The notes: generated by a model from the letters alone, not told the origin. A stretch of 64,000 nt of DNA from Embleya hyalina (GCF_003967355.1 NZ_BIFH01000016.1:186001-250000); one strand, 5' to 3'. Positions 36,350-45,955 are shown, numbered from the stretch's first letter. Numbers and translations: made by a program.

Positions 36350-36870
36350 GTTTGAGCATCTTGATGCGGTTGACGTGTCCTTCGACGACGCCGGAGTTTC
36401 AGGACAGGGTCGGGCCGGAACGGCCTTCAGCCGGAGGTGTTCGGTCTCGTTGAGGGAGTCGGGGTGGCGGAGTATTCATCCGGCAACCTTGCGAGGGGAC
36501 GGCGGAGTCGAGGTCGCAGCCGGTGAATCCAGCGAGAGACGCTTGGCACGAAAGTATGCGCGGACGCGTTGGTAGCCGCCTCGGTGGCCGAGCGGCACGA
36601 TCTCTTCCCGCAGCTTCCACGCGGTGGCGCACCCTGGTTCCAACGGTCGTCCAGGTAGGGCTTGTCGACGTCGAGCACGGACGATCGGCCCTGTTACTGC
36701 CTGCGGAAGAGGTCTTCCGGAGCGGCCGTGTCCGCGAGGAGCTTCACGGTACGACTGGTCATCCGCAGTTGCTTCTCGATCGCGCGGCGGCTGTTGCCAG
36801 TGGCCAACAGCGCATGTACCTCGGCATGGTTGGCCCGGGTCCGGTCGGCGAACCGGTGGCCGTTGGGCCA
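36350..36870 (-). pseudogene. ISL3-type transposase C-terminal remnant
   Basis: Reverse frames together give the C-terminal part of an ISL3 transposase: ANHAEVHALLATGNSRRAIE with KQLRMTSRTVKLLADTAAPE (36694-36860), WKLREEIVPLGHRGGYQRVRAYFRAKRLSL (about 36500-36600) and NSGVVEGHVNRIKMLKQ (about 36350-36400). They lie in different frames, and a TGA (near 36399) replaces the Trp of the WNSG motif. The catalytic N-terminal part is missing. It resembles the intact element at 11.3-13 kb and may be a decayed relative. Confidence 0.75.
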
Positions 36871-37430
36871 CGGCGAGCACGACGGATCCGCTTCGGCCCG
36901 CCCCGGTTTCGGACCGAGCCGGGGTACGTTCGGGACGCGGTGACTTCCTCGTCGTGGTGATGTCGTCCGGCTTGGACGGAGGGGGGACGGCCTTCCAACA
37001 GCGGTTGTTGGTGCGGGAGTTGATGGTTCTCGTGCATCTTGGGACGGGGCGGGTCCGGTTTGATGTCCCCCGGCGACGCCGCTGCTCATGGGGTCGAGGT
37101 GGGGTTGATGACGCTGACTGACCGTGGAGCCCCATACCGGCCGACGGGTGGCCGCGAGGTGGCCGGACGTGTGGGTGTGGGCGAGAGGGTGCTGCCAGCC
37201 TGGATGGTGATGTCGGAGGTGGGCGGGCCTGGGGTGCGGTGGGGGTGGTGCGTTCGGCGGGGGCGGTCGGTATCGGTGGAGTTGGGGCCGCGTTGGTTGG
37301 TGTCGGGAGTCTCTGATCAGGTCCTCTTTCCTGTCGGAAAGCGAAGGCTGTTGGGCGCGTGTCGGCGCGTGGACAGGTGTGGGTGGCATCGGGTTCGGAG
37401 CGATTCGGGCTGTCGGGTCTGCGGGCTTGC
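36871..37430. other. Gap without a recognisable gene
   Basis: The reverse strand has a continuation of the transposase-like reading that quickly turns to Pro-rich noise; the plus strand has no family-like frame. Nothing else stands out. Confidence 0.4.
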
Positions 37431-38573
37431 TCAGCCGGTGTGCAGGATCCGGAAGCGGTCGGGCTCGGTTGGGTCTCGATCGACGACCTGGGTCGGTGGC
37501 CACGCCCATTGCCAAACGTTGATGCCGGGAGCGCGGGAGAATCGGATCCGTCCACGGGTGCCTTCGACCGCGACGCGCGGCCAGGACTCGGCGATGCGGG
37601 CCCGGTCCGTGCCGTGGGAACGCAGCATGTCGGCGAGTACGGCGATCGTGTCGTAGCCCTCGAAGGCGACGAAGGACGGCGCCCTGCCCAGCTGTCGGCG
37701 GAGATCCGCCTCGACCCGCGCGCCGAGTGGGCTCAGGCGCTCGGGCAGGTAGCGCAGGAACGCGATCGATGCGCCGGCGTTGCCCGGCAGCGACGCCCAT
37801 TCGGCGAACTCCGGTTGCCCGGCCGGAGCACCGATGGTGATCTCGGCCAGGCGCCGGTCGCGGCGGACGGACTCGACGATCGACACTGCCGGTTCCGGAT
37901 GGCCGACCAGAAGAAGGAGGGCTGTCGCGCGGTGGTCGACGAGTTCGTCGCACACGTCCTTGGGGGTGAGCGTGCGCATGTCGAGTTCCACGACGGTGCC
38001 GCCGCGGGCAGTGAGGTGGTCCCGCAGGATGCCCGTCCCGGACGCCCAGTAGACACTCGGTTGGGCTGCCAGGGCGATTCGACGGTGGCCTGCCGCGAGC
38101 AGGAAGTCCGCGTAGATGCGCCAACCGTGGGATTGCGCCGGGGCGAGGCGCGCGACCCATTCGGTCGGCTGGTCGGTGAGCGCGTCGAGGACCGCCGACG
38201 AGCAGAGGAAAGGGAGTTCGAGGGCATCGGCCCTGGCGGCGGCGGCGCGGGCGACGACGCTGTGATACTCCCCGGCCACGGCGGCCACGCCCAGACCGGC
38301 CAATTCGTCCACGGCCGCCACGGCCGTTTGCGGATCGGCGGCGGTGTCCCGGATCGCGAGTTCGAGTGGTCTTCCATCGATCCCGCCGTCGTCGTTGACG
38401 TCGCGAACGGCCAGTTCGAGCCCGGCGAGCAAGTGTTGCCCGGCCTCGACCCAGCCTGGCGGGCTCAATGGAACCAGAGCGCCGATCCGGATGGGTGATC
38501 CGGCGGTCGTGCGACCGCTGTCGGTTACGTCGGCCGGTTCCTGGGTGGGCTCAAGATCCTCGGTCGCGTTCAT
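37431..38573 (-). CDS. Periplasmic-binding-fold protein without a signal peptide
   Basis: This 380-aa protein has the type I periplasmic-binding pattern of branched-chain amino acid receptors: RIGALVPLSPPGWVEAGQHLLAGLELAVRDVNDDGGIDGRPLELAI, AAVDELAGLGVAAVAGEYHSV, LPFLCSSAVLDALTDQ, GWRIYADFLLAAGHRRIAL, and the hinge strands VELDMRTLTPKDVC and VAFEGYDTIAVLADML. It has no signal peptide and no lipobox before the domain (start MNATEDLEPTQEPADV), so it probably stays in the cytoplasm, as ligand-binding sensors of this fold do (AmiC-like). No membrane permease or ATPase gene lies nearby. A TACACT box 9 nt before the ATG suggests an almost leaderless transcript. Confidence 0.8.
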   Translation of the reverse strand: MNATEDLEPTQEPADVTDSGRTTAGSPIRIGALVPLSPPGWVEAGQHLLAGLELAVRDVNDDGGIDGRPLELAIRDTAADPQTAVAAVDELAGLGVAAVAGEYHSVVARAAAARADALELPFLCSSAVLDALTDQPTEWVARLAPAQSHGWRIYADFLLAAGHRRIALAAQPSVYWASGTGILRDHLTARGGTVVELDMRTLTPKDVCDELVDHRATALLLLVGHPEPAVSIVESVRRDRRLAEITIGAPAGQPEFAEWASLPGNAGASIAFLRYLPERLSPLGARVEADLRRQLGRAPSFVAFEGYDTIAVLADMLRSHGTDRARIAESWPRVAVEGTRGRIRFSRAPGINVWQWAWPPTQVVDRDPTEPDRFRILHTG

Positions 38574-38691
38574 GAATAGGAGAGTGTAGGGGAGCTGTGG
38601 AGTGGGGTTGGTTTACCTCGTGATGGGTTGGTGGGTCGGATGTGAACCGTGCGTCATGAATGGGCAACTTTCGTACGGGCGTGGTGAATTC

Positions 38692-39060
38692 ATTCGCGTG
38701 CCTCGACTCCGGTTTCGATTCGGGTGAGGTCGGGCGGTCGGGCGGGCGGGTTCGGGATTCGATGGGGAAGGGCCGGGACCACGACGCGGTTGTGGTGGGC
38801 GGCTGGGTCGGCGTTGATGGCGTGGCGGACGTGGCCGTTGGTGAAGCGGGTGTCGTCGGTGGTGACCGGGCCAAGCTCCGGGGCTGCGTGGCTTGCAGTG
38901 ACGGCGGGCACCGGGTCGATGCCGGGGTGATTGGTGAATACCTGCGGTTTGCCGGTGTTTGCGGTGATGCCACCAGTAGTGGTGGGTGTTTTGGTCAGGC
39001 GTGTATGGGCAGCCGGACGGCGATCACTGTGCGCCGGGCGGATTCGGGACGGTCGGGGCA
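38692..39060 (-). pseudogene. Coding-like stretch without a start, unknown family
   Basis: The frame reads TGGITANTGKPQVFTNHPGID, PVPAVTASHAAPELGPVTTD, DTRFTNGHVRHAINADPAAH, HNRVVVPALPHR with strong GC3 bias and no start codon. In a different frame, 39024-39326 ends in MNLQNLTEVRGKRYTVGGK. No family is recognisable. This may be a decayed gene; I do not assign a function. Confidence 0.3.
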
Positions 39061-39475
39061 GTGAGGACCATCTTGTCGATGCGGCTTTGGAATTCGGTGG
39101 GCTTGCCGCCGACTGTGTACCGCTTGCCTCGGACTTCCGTCAGGTTCTGGAGGTTCATGCCTGCCGGTGTGGGTTCCTGGGTTGCCGATGGGTGTGCGGC
39201 CGACGGTGCTCGGGTGGACTCCCCAGTCACCCGAGCATCCGTCGGCGCCGGCGGGGTCGCGGGGTCGTTGCCCGCCGACCCGGCCGACTGAGGGGCCGGT
39301 GGTGTGGTTGCTACCGTCACCGCCACCGCCAGGTTGTGCTTTTCGTCCCCTACGGCTTGCCTTGTCGCCTTCGGGCGGAGCGGATCCGGCCGGAGCGCGC
39401 CGAGCCGGATTGACCGAGCCGGACGAGCGTGGCCGCATCAGCCCGAGACGGCCGACCGAACCAACCGTTCGCTTC

Positions 39476-40609
39476 TTAGTCTCGCCCGTCCCCCGGCGGC
39501 ATCGCCGAAGTGAGGGTCATGGCCTCCTCCAACAGCGCCTCGACGATCTTCGATTCCGGCACGGTCTTCACCACCTCGCCCCGGACGAAGATCTGGCCCT
39601 TGCCGTTGCCGGAGGAGACGCCGATGTCGGCTTCGCGGGATTCGCCCGGCCCGTTGACCACGCAGCCCATGACCGCGACGCGGAGCGGGATGGGGAAGCC
39701 CTCGAAGGCGGCCTCGACCCGGCGGGCCAGACGGTGGATGTCGACCTGGAGCCGGCCGCAGCCCGGGCACGAGACGATCTCCAACCGACGTGGCCGCAGA
39801 CCCAGCGATTGCAGGATGTGGCAGCCGGCCTTGACCTGTTCGGCCGGGGGAGCGGACAGCGATACCCGGATCGTGTCGCCGATGCCCTCCGCCAGCAGGA
39901 TGCCGAACGCGACGGCGGACTTGATCGAACCCTGCAGGCTGGGCCCCGCCTCGGTCACCCCCAGGTGCAGGGGGTAGTCGCAACGTTCGGCCAACAGTCG
40001 GTACGCGGCGATCACCGTGCGCGGATCGTGGTGCTTGACCGCGATCTTCAGGTCGCGGAAGCCGTGTTCCTCGAACAACGAGCACTCCCACAACGCCGAT
40101 TCGACCAGCGCCTCGGGGTTCGCGTGGCCGCCGTGCCGGGCCAGTACGCGCGGATCCAGCGACCCAGCGTTCACCCCGATCCGGATCGGTACGCCCGCCG
40201 CGCCGGCCGCCACCGCGATCTCGCGTACCTTGTCGTCGAACTTGCGGATGTTGCCCGGGTTCACCCGTACCGCCGCGCACCCCGCGTCGATCGCCTGGAA
40301 GACGTAGCGCGGTTGGAAGTGGATGTCGGCGACCACCGGGATCGGCGATCGGGCGGTGATCGCGGGCAGCGCGTCCGCGTCGTCGGGGGACGGTACGGCG
40401 ACGCGGACGATGTCGCATCCGGCGGCGGTCACCTCGGCGATCTGCCGGAGCGTGGCGTCGACGTCGGCGGTCGGGGTGGTGGTCATCGTCTGCACGCTGA
40501 TCGGCGCGCCGTCGCCGACCGGGACGCGGCCGACGTCGATGCGCCGTGACCGGCGCCGAACCGGTACGCGCGCGGGAACCGCGGGCAGGCCGAGGTCGAG
40601 GGCGGTCAT
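39476..40609 (-). CDS. ispG: HMBPP synthase (IspG/GcpE), flavodoxin-dependent
   Basis: This 377-aa protein has the IspG layout: [37 protein letters not shown] at the N-terminus (TIM-barrel), [40 protein letters not shown]-like [19 protein letters not shown], and the C-terminal [4Fe-4S] Cys set [19 protein letters not shown] plus [16 protein letters not shown]. The enzyme makes HMBPP from MEcPP in the MEP isoprenoid pathway. ATG 40609 has a strong GGAGGT. In Streptomyces the housekeeping ispG normally sits with dxr and other genes; here no MEP or terpene gene is adjacent, so it is probably an extra copy serving a specialised isoprenoid pathway. Confidence 0.93.
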   Translation of the reverse strand: MTALDLGLPAVPARVPVRRRSRRIDVGRVPVGDGAPISVQTMTTTPTADVDATLRQIAEVTAAGCDIVRVAVPSPDDADALPAITARSPIPVVADIHFQPRYVFQAIDAGCAAVRVNPGNIRKFDDKVREIAVAAGAAGVPIRIGVNAGSLDPRVLARHGGHANPEALVESALWECSLFEEHGFRDLKIAVKHHDPRTVIAAYRLLAERCDYPLHLGVTEAGPSLQGSIKSAVAFGILLAEGIGDTIRVSLSAPPAEQVKAGCHILQSLGLRPRRLEIVSCPGCGRLQVDIHRLARRVEAAFEGFPIPLRVAVMGCVVNGPGESREADIGVSSGNGKGQIFVRGEVVKTVPESKIVEALLEEAMTLTSAMPPGDGRD

Positions 40610-41160
40610 GCGGGTACCTCCTGTGCGCATGGGTGCGCCCCTCGCGGTCGCGTGGCACCGCTGTGCGCGACGCGTCGGCCGACGTGGGATTCGGCACGGC
40701 CTCGCCCGACGGCCGGTACGGCGGCTGATCGAGGCGTGGTCCCCGGTGGCCGGCCGAGTGCTGAACGCAGGTGCATGTCCCTCCCGGGTCCGAAGTGCGG
40801 TACGGCGGGGCCGAGTCGCGGCGCCGTGCGGTGCGGTGCGTTGTGCCACGTCGTGCCGTGCGGTGCCGTGCCGTGCGGTCCTGTGTCGTGGCGATGCCGT
40901 GACGCGGGCCGGCCGGAGTACCAGTGGGACGGCTGGGCCTGGTTCGGTCCGATCCGGCTCACCCCACGTCACCCCACCTCGACAACGGCGTGCTTGTCGA
41001 AGTTTTCCCGACCATCACACGATCCATAAGGCGTGAACCCAGCCCCGGTGACGCACCGATGATCACGCCCGCACGCCGGGTGGTGCGGATATCGACCACG
41101 GCGCGATCGGATGCGCCCCGGCGGACATCCCGGGCGCCCGGCAACCGGGCCGCCGAGGCC
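40610..41160. other. Gap with GTGCC/GTGCG-type short repeats
   Basis: Around 40830-40910 short units of GTGCGGTGCC type repeat, and the strand is rich in GTG and CGT. No gene is seen. ispG transcription starts at the left edge. Confidence 0.45.
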
Positions 41161-41169
41161 GCCGCGACC

Positions 41170-41480
41170 CGGCCCGGCCCGGATGTTGGCGGCGGCGCAC
41201 CGGCTGTTCACCGTGCGCGGGTACGCGGCGACCACGACGGCGGCCGTCGCGGGGGAGGCCGAGGTCGCCGTACAGGCACTCCACTTCATCATCGCGGCCA
41301 AGCGTGCGGTCCTGACCGAACCGCTCGACGTGAGCGTGGCTGGCGACGCCGAGCCGATGGCCACGCTCGGCCGACCCTGGGTGGCCGAGGCGCCGGCCGC
41401 CAGGACCGACCCGTGGGCCGGTATCGACGCGGTCCGCGCGCCGGATATCGCGCGCTCGCCGTACTCGTCCCTGAAGGCCC
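41170..41480 (+). pseudogene. TetR-family regulator, N-terminal remnant
   Basis: The frame reads RMLAAAHRLFTVRGYAATTT, AAVAGEAEVAVQALHFIIA and AKRAVLTEPLDVSVAGDAEP, then ATLGRPWVAEAPAA, the HTH and following helix of a TetR regulator with some family substitutions. No start codon suits it, and after about 41470 the reading turns to Pro/Gly noise. An inactive remnant. Confidence 0.55.
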
Positions 41481-41659
41481 CCGTCTCCTGGTCCATGAGC
41501 GGGCCTGGAGCCCGGGGGCCGGCAGGTGTGGGTGGCGGACGCCCCGGTCCTGCAACTGCTCATGTGGGCGGAGGATTCGGGCTGAGCCCGGGTGCGCGCC
41601 GTCGAGCCGCCGCATTCGACCGAAGCAGGACACCGGCGTACACAGGAGCGGCCTGACGG

Positions 41660-42330
41660 AGACCTCGACCCCCGACGGAAACGCCGACCCGATCCGGACC
41701 ATCGGCGATGACGGCGCGATCGTCGCCTTGGTCGCCCGCACCCACGCCTCGTGGTTCCCGGATTGTGGCCCGCCCGCCGGCAGCGACCTGTACCGAGCCC
41801 GTTGCCGCGCCGCCGAGGTGGGCGGCGCGGCCGGCGGCGGTGAACCTGTGCGTGGAACCTCCCGACGCCGGGATCGCCCGGCTGTGTCTGACGCGGGGCG
41901 TATCCGTCGTCGACGTCGACGCGTCCTCCACCTGCCCGCGGCGACCGTGGCACTGCGACATCGCGGGCTCGACCGGTGCTCGCGCACCGCGTCGAGTGTC
42001 GGCGTCGCACTCGGCCCGAACAACCTCCCGGCCTGCCTTGCGCACACGGAGACCGGCGGCGGCGCGGACCGGATCGACATCACCGTCCTGCTCGGCGCGG
42101 GCGAACACCACAGAATCGATGCGATCCGCCGGCCCCTGACCGACTCGACCGCGCGAACCACCGCACGCCCGATCCCGAATCGGCCTTCCCGTGCACGGCG
42201 TCCGGAGGGCCCACCCGTTTCTCTGCTGGGACCAGTACACGTGCGCGAACCGTCGGCCCTCGGCGTCCCCGACGCGACCACCCTGTTCTTCCCCTGCACC
42301 GAACCGACCTCGTCCACGCGGCGGTTTACC
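41660..42330 (+). pseudogene. Degenerate stretch with protein-like pieces
   Basis: Frame-consistent pieces such as NADPIRTIGDDGAIVALVARTHASW at about 41685 and GVALGPNNLPACLAHTETGG near 42000 look like fragments of one or more decayed genes. No family is assigned. The region leads up to the alpha/beta hydrolase gene. Confidence 0.3.
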
Positions 42331-42457
42331 CTCGCAACACCCAGGTCCGGGCGGCCACGGATTCCCGATCCGGGCGAACACGACCCGCAATGAGCCGGCC
42401 GAGCCGACACGCGGGCCATCGGGCGGCCGTTGGGGAATCGCCGGCAGGCTTGGGTTT

Positions 42458-43480
42458 ATGGGTGATGGGGATTTTGGTGGGCTGGCTGATGTTGAACTTG
42501 CCGGCTATGTGGATGCGGAGCGGCTTGATCGTGGGCCCTCGGTTCGGGAATTGGGTGTCGTTGAGGTTCGGCGGCGGCAGGCGGTGCGGGTTGCCGGGCG
42601 GGTGGATGGGCCTGGGCTTGCCGAGGTTCGGGATGTCGAGGTTGGCCGCCGGGGTGTGACCGGCGTTGATGTGGTGGCGGGTGGGTCGGCTTCGGTTGAT
42701 GGTTCGGTCGGCCGTGCCGTGGCGGTGCCTTCTGTACGGGCTCGGCTTTATCGGCCGACCCTTGATGCGGTTCCGCTGGTGGTTTATTTGCATGGTGGGA
42801 TGTGGAGTATCGGTGGTCTGGAGTCGCATGATCGGCTGTGTCGGCGGCTTGCTGTTGCTGCGCGGGCTGCCGTGTTGGCTGTCGACTACCGCTTGGCGCC
42901 CGAACATCCCTGGCCTGCCGGGATTGATGATGCCGTTGCGGCGTTTCGTTGGGCTGCGGAGCATGCCGGTGAGTTGTGTGGTGCGGTCGGGGTGCCGGCG
43001 ATTGCGGGGGACAGTTCCGGTGGGCATCTGGCTGCGCTTGTGTGCTTGCGGATGCGTGGTGAGGGTGGGCCGATGCCGGCTGCGCAGTTTCTTGCGTTTC
43101 CCAATACCGATTTGACCTTGTCGCGGCCGAGTACGCGGGACAAGGCGACCGGCTGGGGCCTGACGACGGATGCCGTGGCGTGGGGTGTCGAGAACCTTGT
43201 GCCCGATCCTGCTTGGCGTGCCGATCCGGTGGTCAGTCCGCTTTTCGCCGCCGATCCGGCCGGATTGCCGCTGGCGGTGGTGGTCACCGCCGAGCATGAT
43301 CCGCTGCGGGATGAGGGGGATGAGTACGCGGAACGCCTGCGTGGCGCCGGGGTTCGGGTTCGGCATCGGTGTGAACTCGGGATGATTCATGGGTTTTTGA
43401 CCATGGAGCTTGTTTCGCCGGCGGCGGATGCGGCCGGCGATCGGTTCTTTGCGGACGTCGCTGATTTTTTGCCGGGTTGA
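42458..43480 (+). CDS. Alpha/beta hydrolase (HSL-type esterase)
   Basis: This ~340-aa protein has the hormone-sensitive-lipase family motifs: HGGMW oxyanion hole (about 112-116), the GDSSGG nucleophile motif with Ser186, LAPEHPWPAGIDDAVAAFRW before it, HDPLRDE with Asp281, and the final His at IHGF (about 311). Such esterases hydrolyse short-chain esters in the cytosol. The first 90 residues are weakly similar to the family. The codons use more T and less GC at third positions than neighbours (many ggt, gtt, ttg, gat), which suggests recent transfer or a strand composition shift. ATG 42458 is the first ATG after the Pro-rich stretch. Confidence 0.85.
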   Translation: MGDGDFGGLADVELAGYVDAERLDRGPSVRELGVVEVRRRQAVRVAGRVDGPGLAEVRDVEVGRRGVTGVDVVAGGSASVDGSVGRAVAVPSVRARLYRPTLDAVPLVVYLHGGMWSIGGLESHDRLCRRLAVAARAAVLAVDYRLAPEHPWPAGIDDAVAAFRWAAEHAGELCGAVGVPAIAGDSSGGHLAALVCLRMRGEGGPMPAAQFLAFPNTDLTLSRPSTRDKATGWGLTTDAVAWGVENLVPDPAWRADPVVSPLFAADPAGLPLAVVVTAEHDPLRDEGDEYAERLRGAGVRVRHRCELGMIHGFLTMELVSPAADAAGDRFFADVADFLPG

Positions 43481-43804
43481 GAATGGTGTGGACTGCGGCG
43501 GCAGTTGGTTTTTTGGTGACCGGGTTTGTGGTTGCTTTTGCAGTGTTGTTCGGGTCGACGCGGGTGGTTGCGCCCACGCGGGTGGTGGCGCTGACTCGAG
43601 TGGTCGGGGCGACTCGGGCTTCGGGGCGGTGTTGGAGTTCTGGCCGATGGGTGTCCGGGTTCCGACTGTGTGTTCCGGGGAGTATGGCTGGTTTGTTCGG
43701 GCTCGCGGAGTGTCGTTCGTCCCGAATGGGGGTTGCTCGGTGGGGGTCTGGCATGCTGGGTGGCGTCCGAGTACCCGTTATGGGGAAGCCAACGGAGGTC
43801 CCAG
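43481..43804. other. Gap before parA
   Basis: G/T-rich intergenic DNA with short GTGG-type repeats (ACTCG/ACGCGGGTGGT around 43560-43620). It holds the ribosome-binding site of parA (GGAGG at about 43795). No protein family is seen; weakly open frames are shadows. Confidence 0.4.
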
Positions 43805-44566
43805 ATGAGTCCTGCCCGCAGGTCGGCGCCGCCGCCGTCGAAAGCCAGGGTCGTGGTCGTCATCAACCGCAAGGGTGGTGTCGGCAAGAGCACGATCGCG
43901 GTGAATCTGGCCGCGGTTCAGGGCCAGAACTTCACCCCCACCGGGCCGATCGATCCGGATGCCGACGCACCGGTGGTCGCATGTGGCATCGACCCCCAGG
44001 GGTCGATGGAGGACTGGGCGGACCGGGTTCCCGAGGAACTGCTGCCGTTCGACTACATGTCCACCAAGGGCAAGCCCGGCATGCTGGCCGAGTTGAAGGC
44101 CGACCCGAGCGTTGCCCGGATCGTGGTCGACAGTCCCGGCTTCATGGACACCGACCCCGAGGCCGAGCTCGCCACCGACCCGCTGGGCCACGGCGCGGCG
44201 GCGGACGCGCTGCGCGACATGCTCGAAGTGGCGGACCTGGCGGTGGTACCGATCACGCCGGAGTTCATGAGCTGGTCGCCCAGCGAGTACACGATCGAGC
44301 GGGTGCTCAAGCCGCGCGGGATCCCGTACATCGCGGTGGTCAACCTGTGGGACCCGCGCGACGGCGAGACCGACCGGGCGCGGGTCGAGGCGTGGATAGA
44401 CGAACGCGGATATCCGCGGGCGCGGGAACCGATTCGCAAGTACAAGATCCACGCTCATGCGGCGGAGGGCGGGCTCGTGGTCACCCAATACAAGGAGAGC
44501 GGTACCGCGTTGCGTGCCCGAGAGGACTTCTACAAGCTCGCCCTCGCGATCGAGCAGGCGCTCTGA
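43805..44566 (+). CDS. parA: ParA-family partition ATPase
   Basis: This 253-aa protein begins with a basic stretch and VVVVINRKGGVGKSTIAVNLA, whose KGGVGKST (about residues 23-30) is the deviant Walker A of ParA/MinD ATPases. The second segment GIDPQGSMEDWADRVPEEL holds the Walker A' Asp, and VDSPGF with PITPEFMSWSPSEYTIERVLK the Walker B region. ParA ATPases move replicons or protein cargo by binding DNA cooperatively. It overlaps by one base with the next gene (TGATG), giving a typical par operon. The insertion FTPTGPIDPDADAPVV after the Walker A is unusual. Plasmid segregation is the likely role. Confidence 0.88.
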   Translation: MSPARRSAPPPSKARVVVVINRKGGVGKSTIAVNLAAVQGQNFTPTGPIDPDADAPVVACGIDPQGSMEDWADRVPEELLPFDYMSTKGKPGMLAELKADPSVARIVVDSPGFMDTDPEAELATDPLGHGAAADALRDMLEVADLAVVPITPEFMSWSPSEYTIERVLKPRGIPYIAVVNLWDPRDGETDRARVEAWIDERGYPRAREPIRKYKIHAHAAEGGLVVTQYKESGTALRAREDFYKLALAIEQAL

Positions 44567-45372
44567 TGGGCCGGCAGCGTACTCCCCGGACGGCCGCCGA
44601 GCCGCGTCGACTGCGTACCGCCGCCGACATGGCCAAGGAACTGCCCACGCCGTTCCGGCCGTTGTCGGACAGTCCGGTTCTGATCGACGACGAGCAGCGG
44701 CAACTGGCCGCGTGCGAGGCGGCGATCGAGACGTTGCGGGTCGCGTTCTGGGCGGCGGGCAAGGCGCTCCAGATCGTTCGCGACGCGCGGTTGTACCGCA
44801 CGCGTTACGAGAGCTTCGAGGAGTACTGCCTCGATCGCTGGGACATGCAACGCCGCTATGCGGACCGGTTGATCCAGGCGTGGCCGATCGCCGAGGCGTT
44901 GAGTCCAATTGGACTCAAGGCGGTGAACGAGGCGCAGGTGCGCGAACTGGTCCCGCTGGCGGGGCGGTACGGGAACGAGGCCGCGGTGACGGTGTATCGC
45001 ACGGTCGCGGAGGCCGAGTTCGTGCCGCTGACCGCGTCGGTGCTGCGGGGGGCGGTCGCCGCCATCGGGGATGCCTTTTCGCCCGCCGCTGCGGTGGAAC
45101 AGGTGCGGCGCTACCTCGATTCGCTCGGCATCGAACCCGTGGAGCCCGATGGCGAGCGGGTGGTCGACTACACGGCCAAGGCCGCGGACACCATCCCGCG
45201 CCGCTGGCTGAGCACGCTCGCCCGGCAGGATCGCGCGGCCGCGGTGGCGTATCTCGACGAATTGGAGCGGCAGGTTGCCCAGGCTCGACGGGAGCTTGCG
45301 GAGGCGGATGAGGGCGTCGGCGACGGGTCGCGGGGCGGGCGGCGTGCGGACAAGGATGCCTTGAGCGCGTAG
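44566..45372 (+). CDS. ParB-like partition protein partner
   Basis: This ~268-aa protein, basic at the N-terminus, has a long central helix (QRQLAACEAAIETLRVAFWAAGKALQIVRDARLYRTRYESFEEYCLDRWDMQRRYADRLI) that resembles the DNA-binding partners of actinobacterial plasmid ParA proteins, followed by SPIGLKAVNEAQVRELVPLAGRYG and a coiled-coil-like C-terminus (AAVAYLDELERQVAQARRELAEADEG). Canonical ParB boxes are not seen. The overlapping start with parA supports a common function. Inside the coding region lies one copy of the 16-bp palindrome (44901-44916), which the protein may bind. Confidence 0.65.
   Translation: MGRQRTPRTAAEPRRLRTAADMAKELPTPFRPLSDSPVLIDDEQRQLAACEAAIETLRVAFWAAGKALQIVRDARLYRTRYESFEEYCLDRWDMQRRYADRLIQAWPIAEALSPIGLKAVNEAQVRELVPLAGRYGNEAAVTVYRTVAEAEFVPLTASVLRGAVAAIGDAFSPAAAVEQVRRYLDSLGIEPVEPDGERVVDYTAKAADTIPRRWLSTLARQDRAAAVAYLDELERQVAQARRELAEADEGVGDGSRGGRRADKDALSA
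44901..44916. repeat. 16-bp palindrome GAGTCCAATTGGACTC, copy 2
   Basis: A perfect palindrome inside the ParB-like gene, coding for the SPIGL segment. Identical copies lie at 45483-45498 and 6319-6334. It is not the known chromosomal parS (GTTTCACGTGAAAC). Confidence 0.75.
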
Positions 45373-45955
45373 GGCGGGCGGTTGGCGAGCGGCGAGCGGC
45401 GAGTGGCGAGTGGCGAGTGGCAGTCGATGGCCGGCGGTTGACGCTTGGCTGCCGGGTGGTTGCCGGGTGGCGGTTGTCGAGTGAGTCCAATTGGACTCGG
45501 TTGGATTCGCCTGGACTCGTTGGTGTTCGGTTGGCTGCCGTCGGACTTGCTTGGCTGCGGTAGGACCCTGTTCGGCTCGGTGGGACCCGGTTGGGCTCGG
45601 TTGGGCTCGGTGGGACTCGTTTGGGCTCGGTGGGACCCGGGTGGACTCGGTTGGGATCGCTCGGGCTGTTGTCGGGGCGGTTGGGTGTGGCTTGGGTGGC
45701 CCCTGCCTTGCGTGGTCGGGTTCCTGTGTGTTCGGGGCGTTGCGGTGGTCGGGATGTCTGCGGCGTCTGATCGGATCGCCCCGGGAACGGGCTTGGTCCG
45801 GTGACCGAATTCGCACATCGCACGTTGCGCAGTGACCGTCGATCGGATCATCCGCCGGTGATTCGGGCCCTTCCCTGCGGTCGTATCACCCACGGACACG
45901 AGCACTTCCCGAATCGGACCCGTGCCTCGCGCGGGACGAAGGAGTTGTCGTACAG
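45373..45955. other. Gap with repeats upstream of the DUF2637 gene
   Basis: Begins with 7-bp repeats of GGCGAGC/GGCGAGT (45380-45420), then the palindrome at 45483-45498, then a run of degenerate half-site-like units such as TCGGTGGGACTCG and TTGGGCTCG (about 45560-45660). No gene is recognised. It probably contains the promoter and partition/segregation sites of the plasmid-like block. Confidence 0.6.
45483..45498. repeat. 16-bp palindrome GAGTCCAATTGGACTC, copy 3
   Basis: A perfect palindrome in the gap after the ParB-like gene, followed by many imperfect TGGGACTCG-type repeats that look like half sites. Confidence 0.75.

Noticed and set aside
39024..39326. A lasso- or lanthipeptide precursor (MNLQNL start)
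   Set aside because: No leader-peptide motif, core pattern or modification enzyme genes lie nearby.
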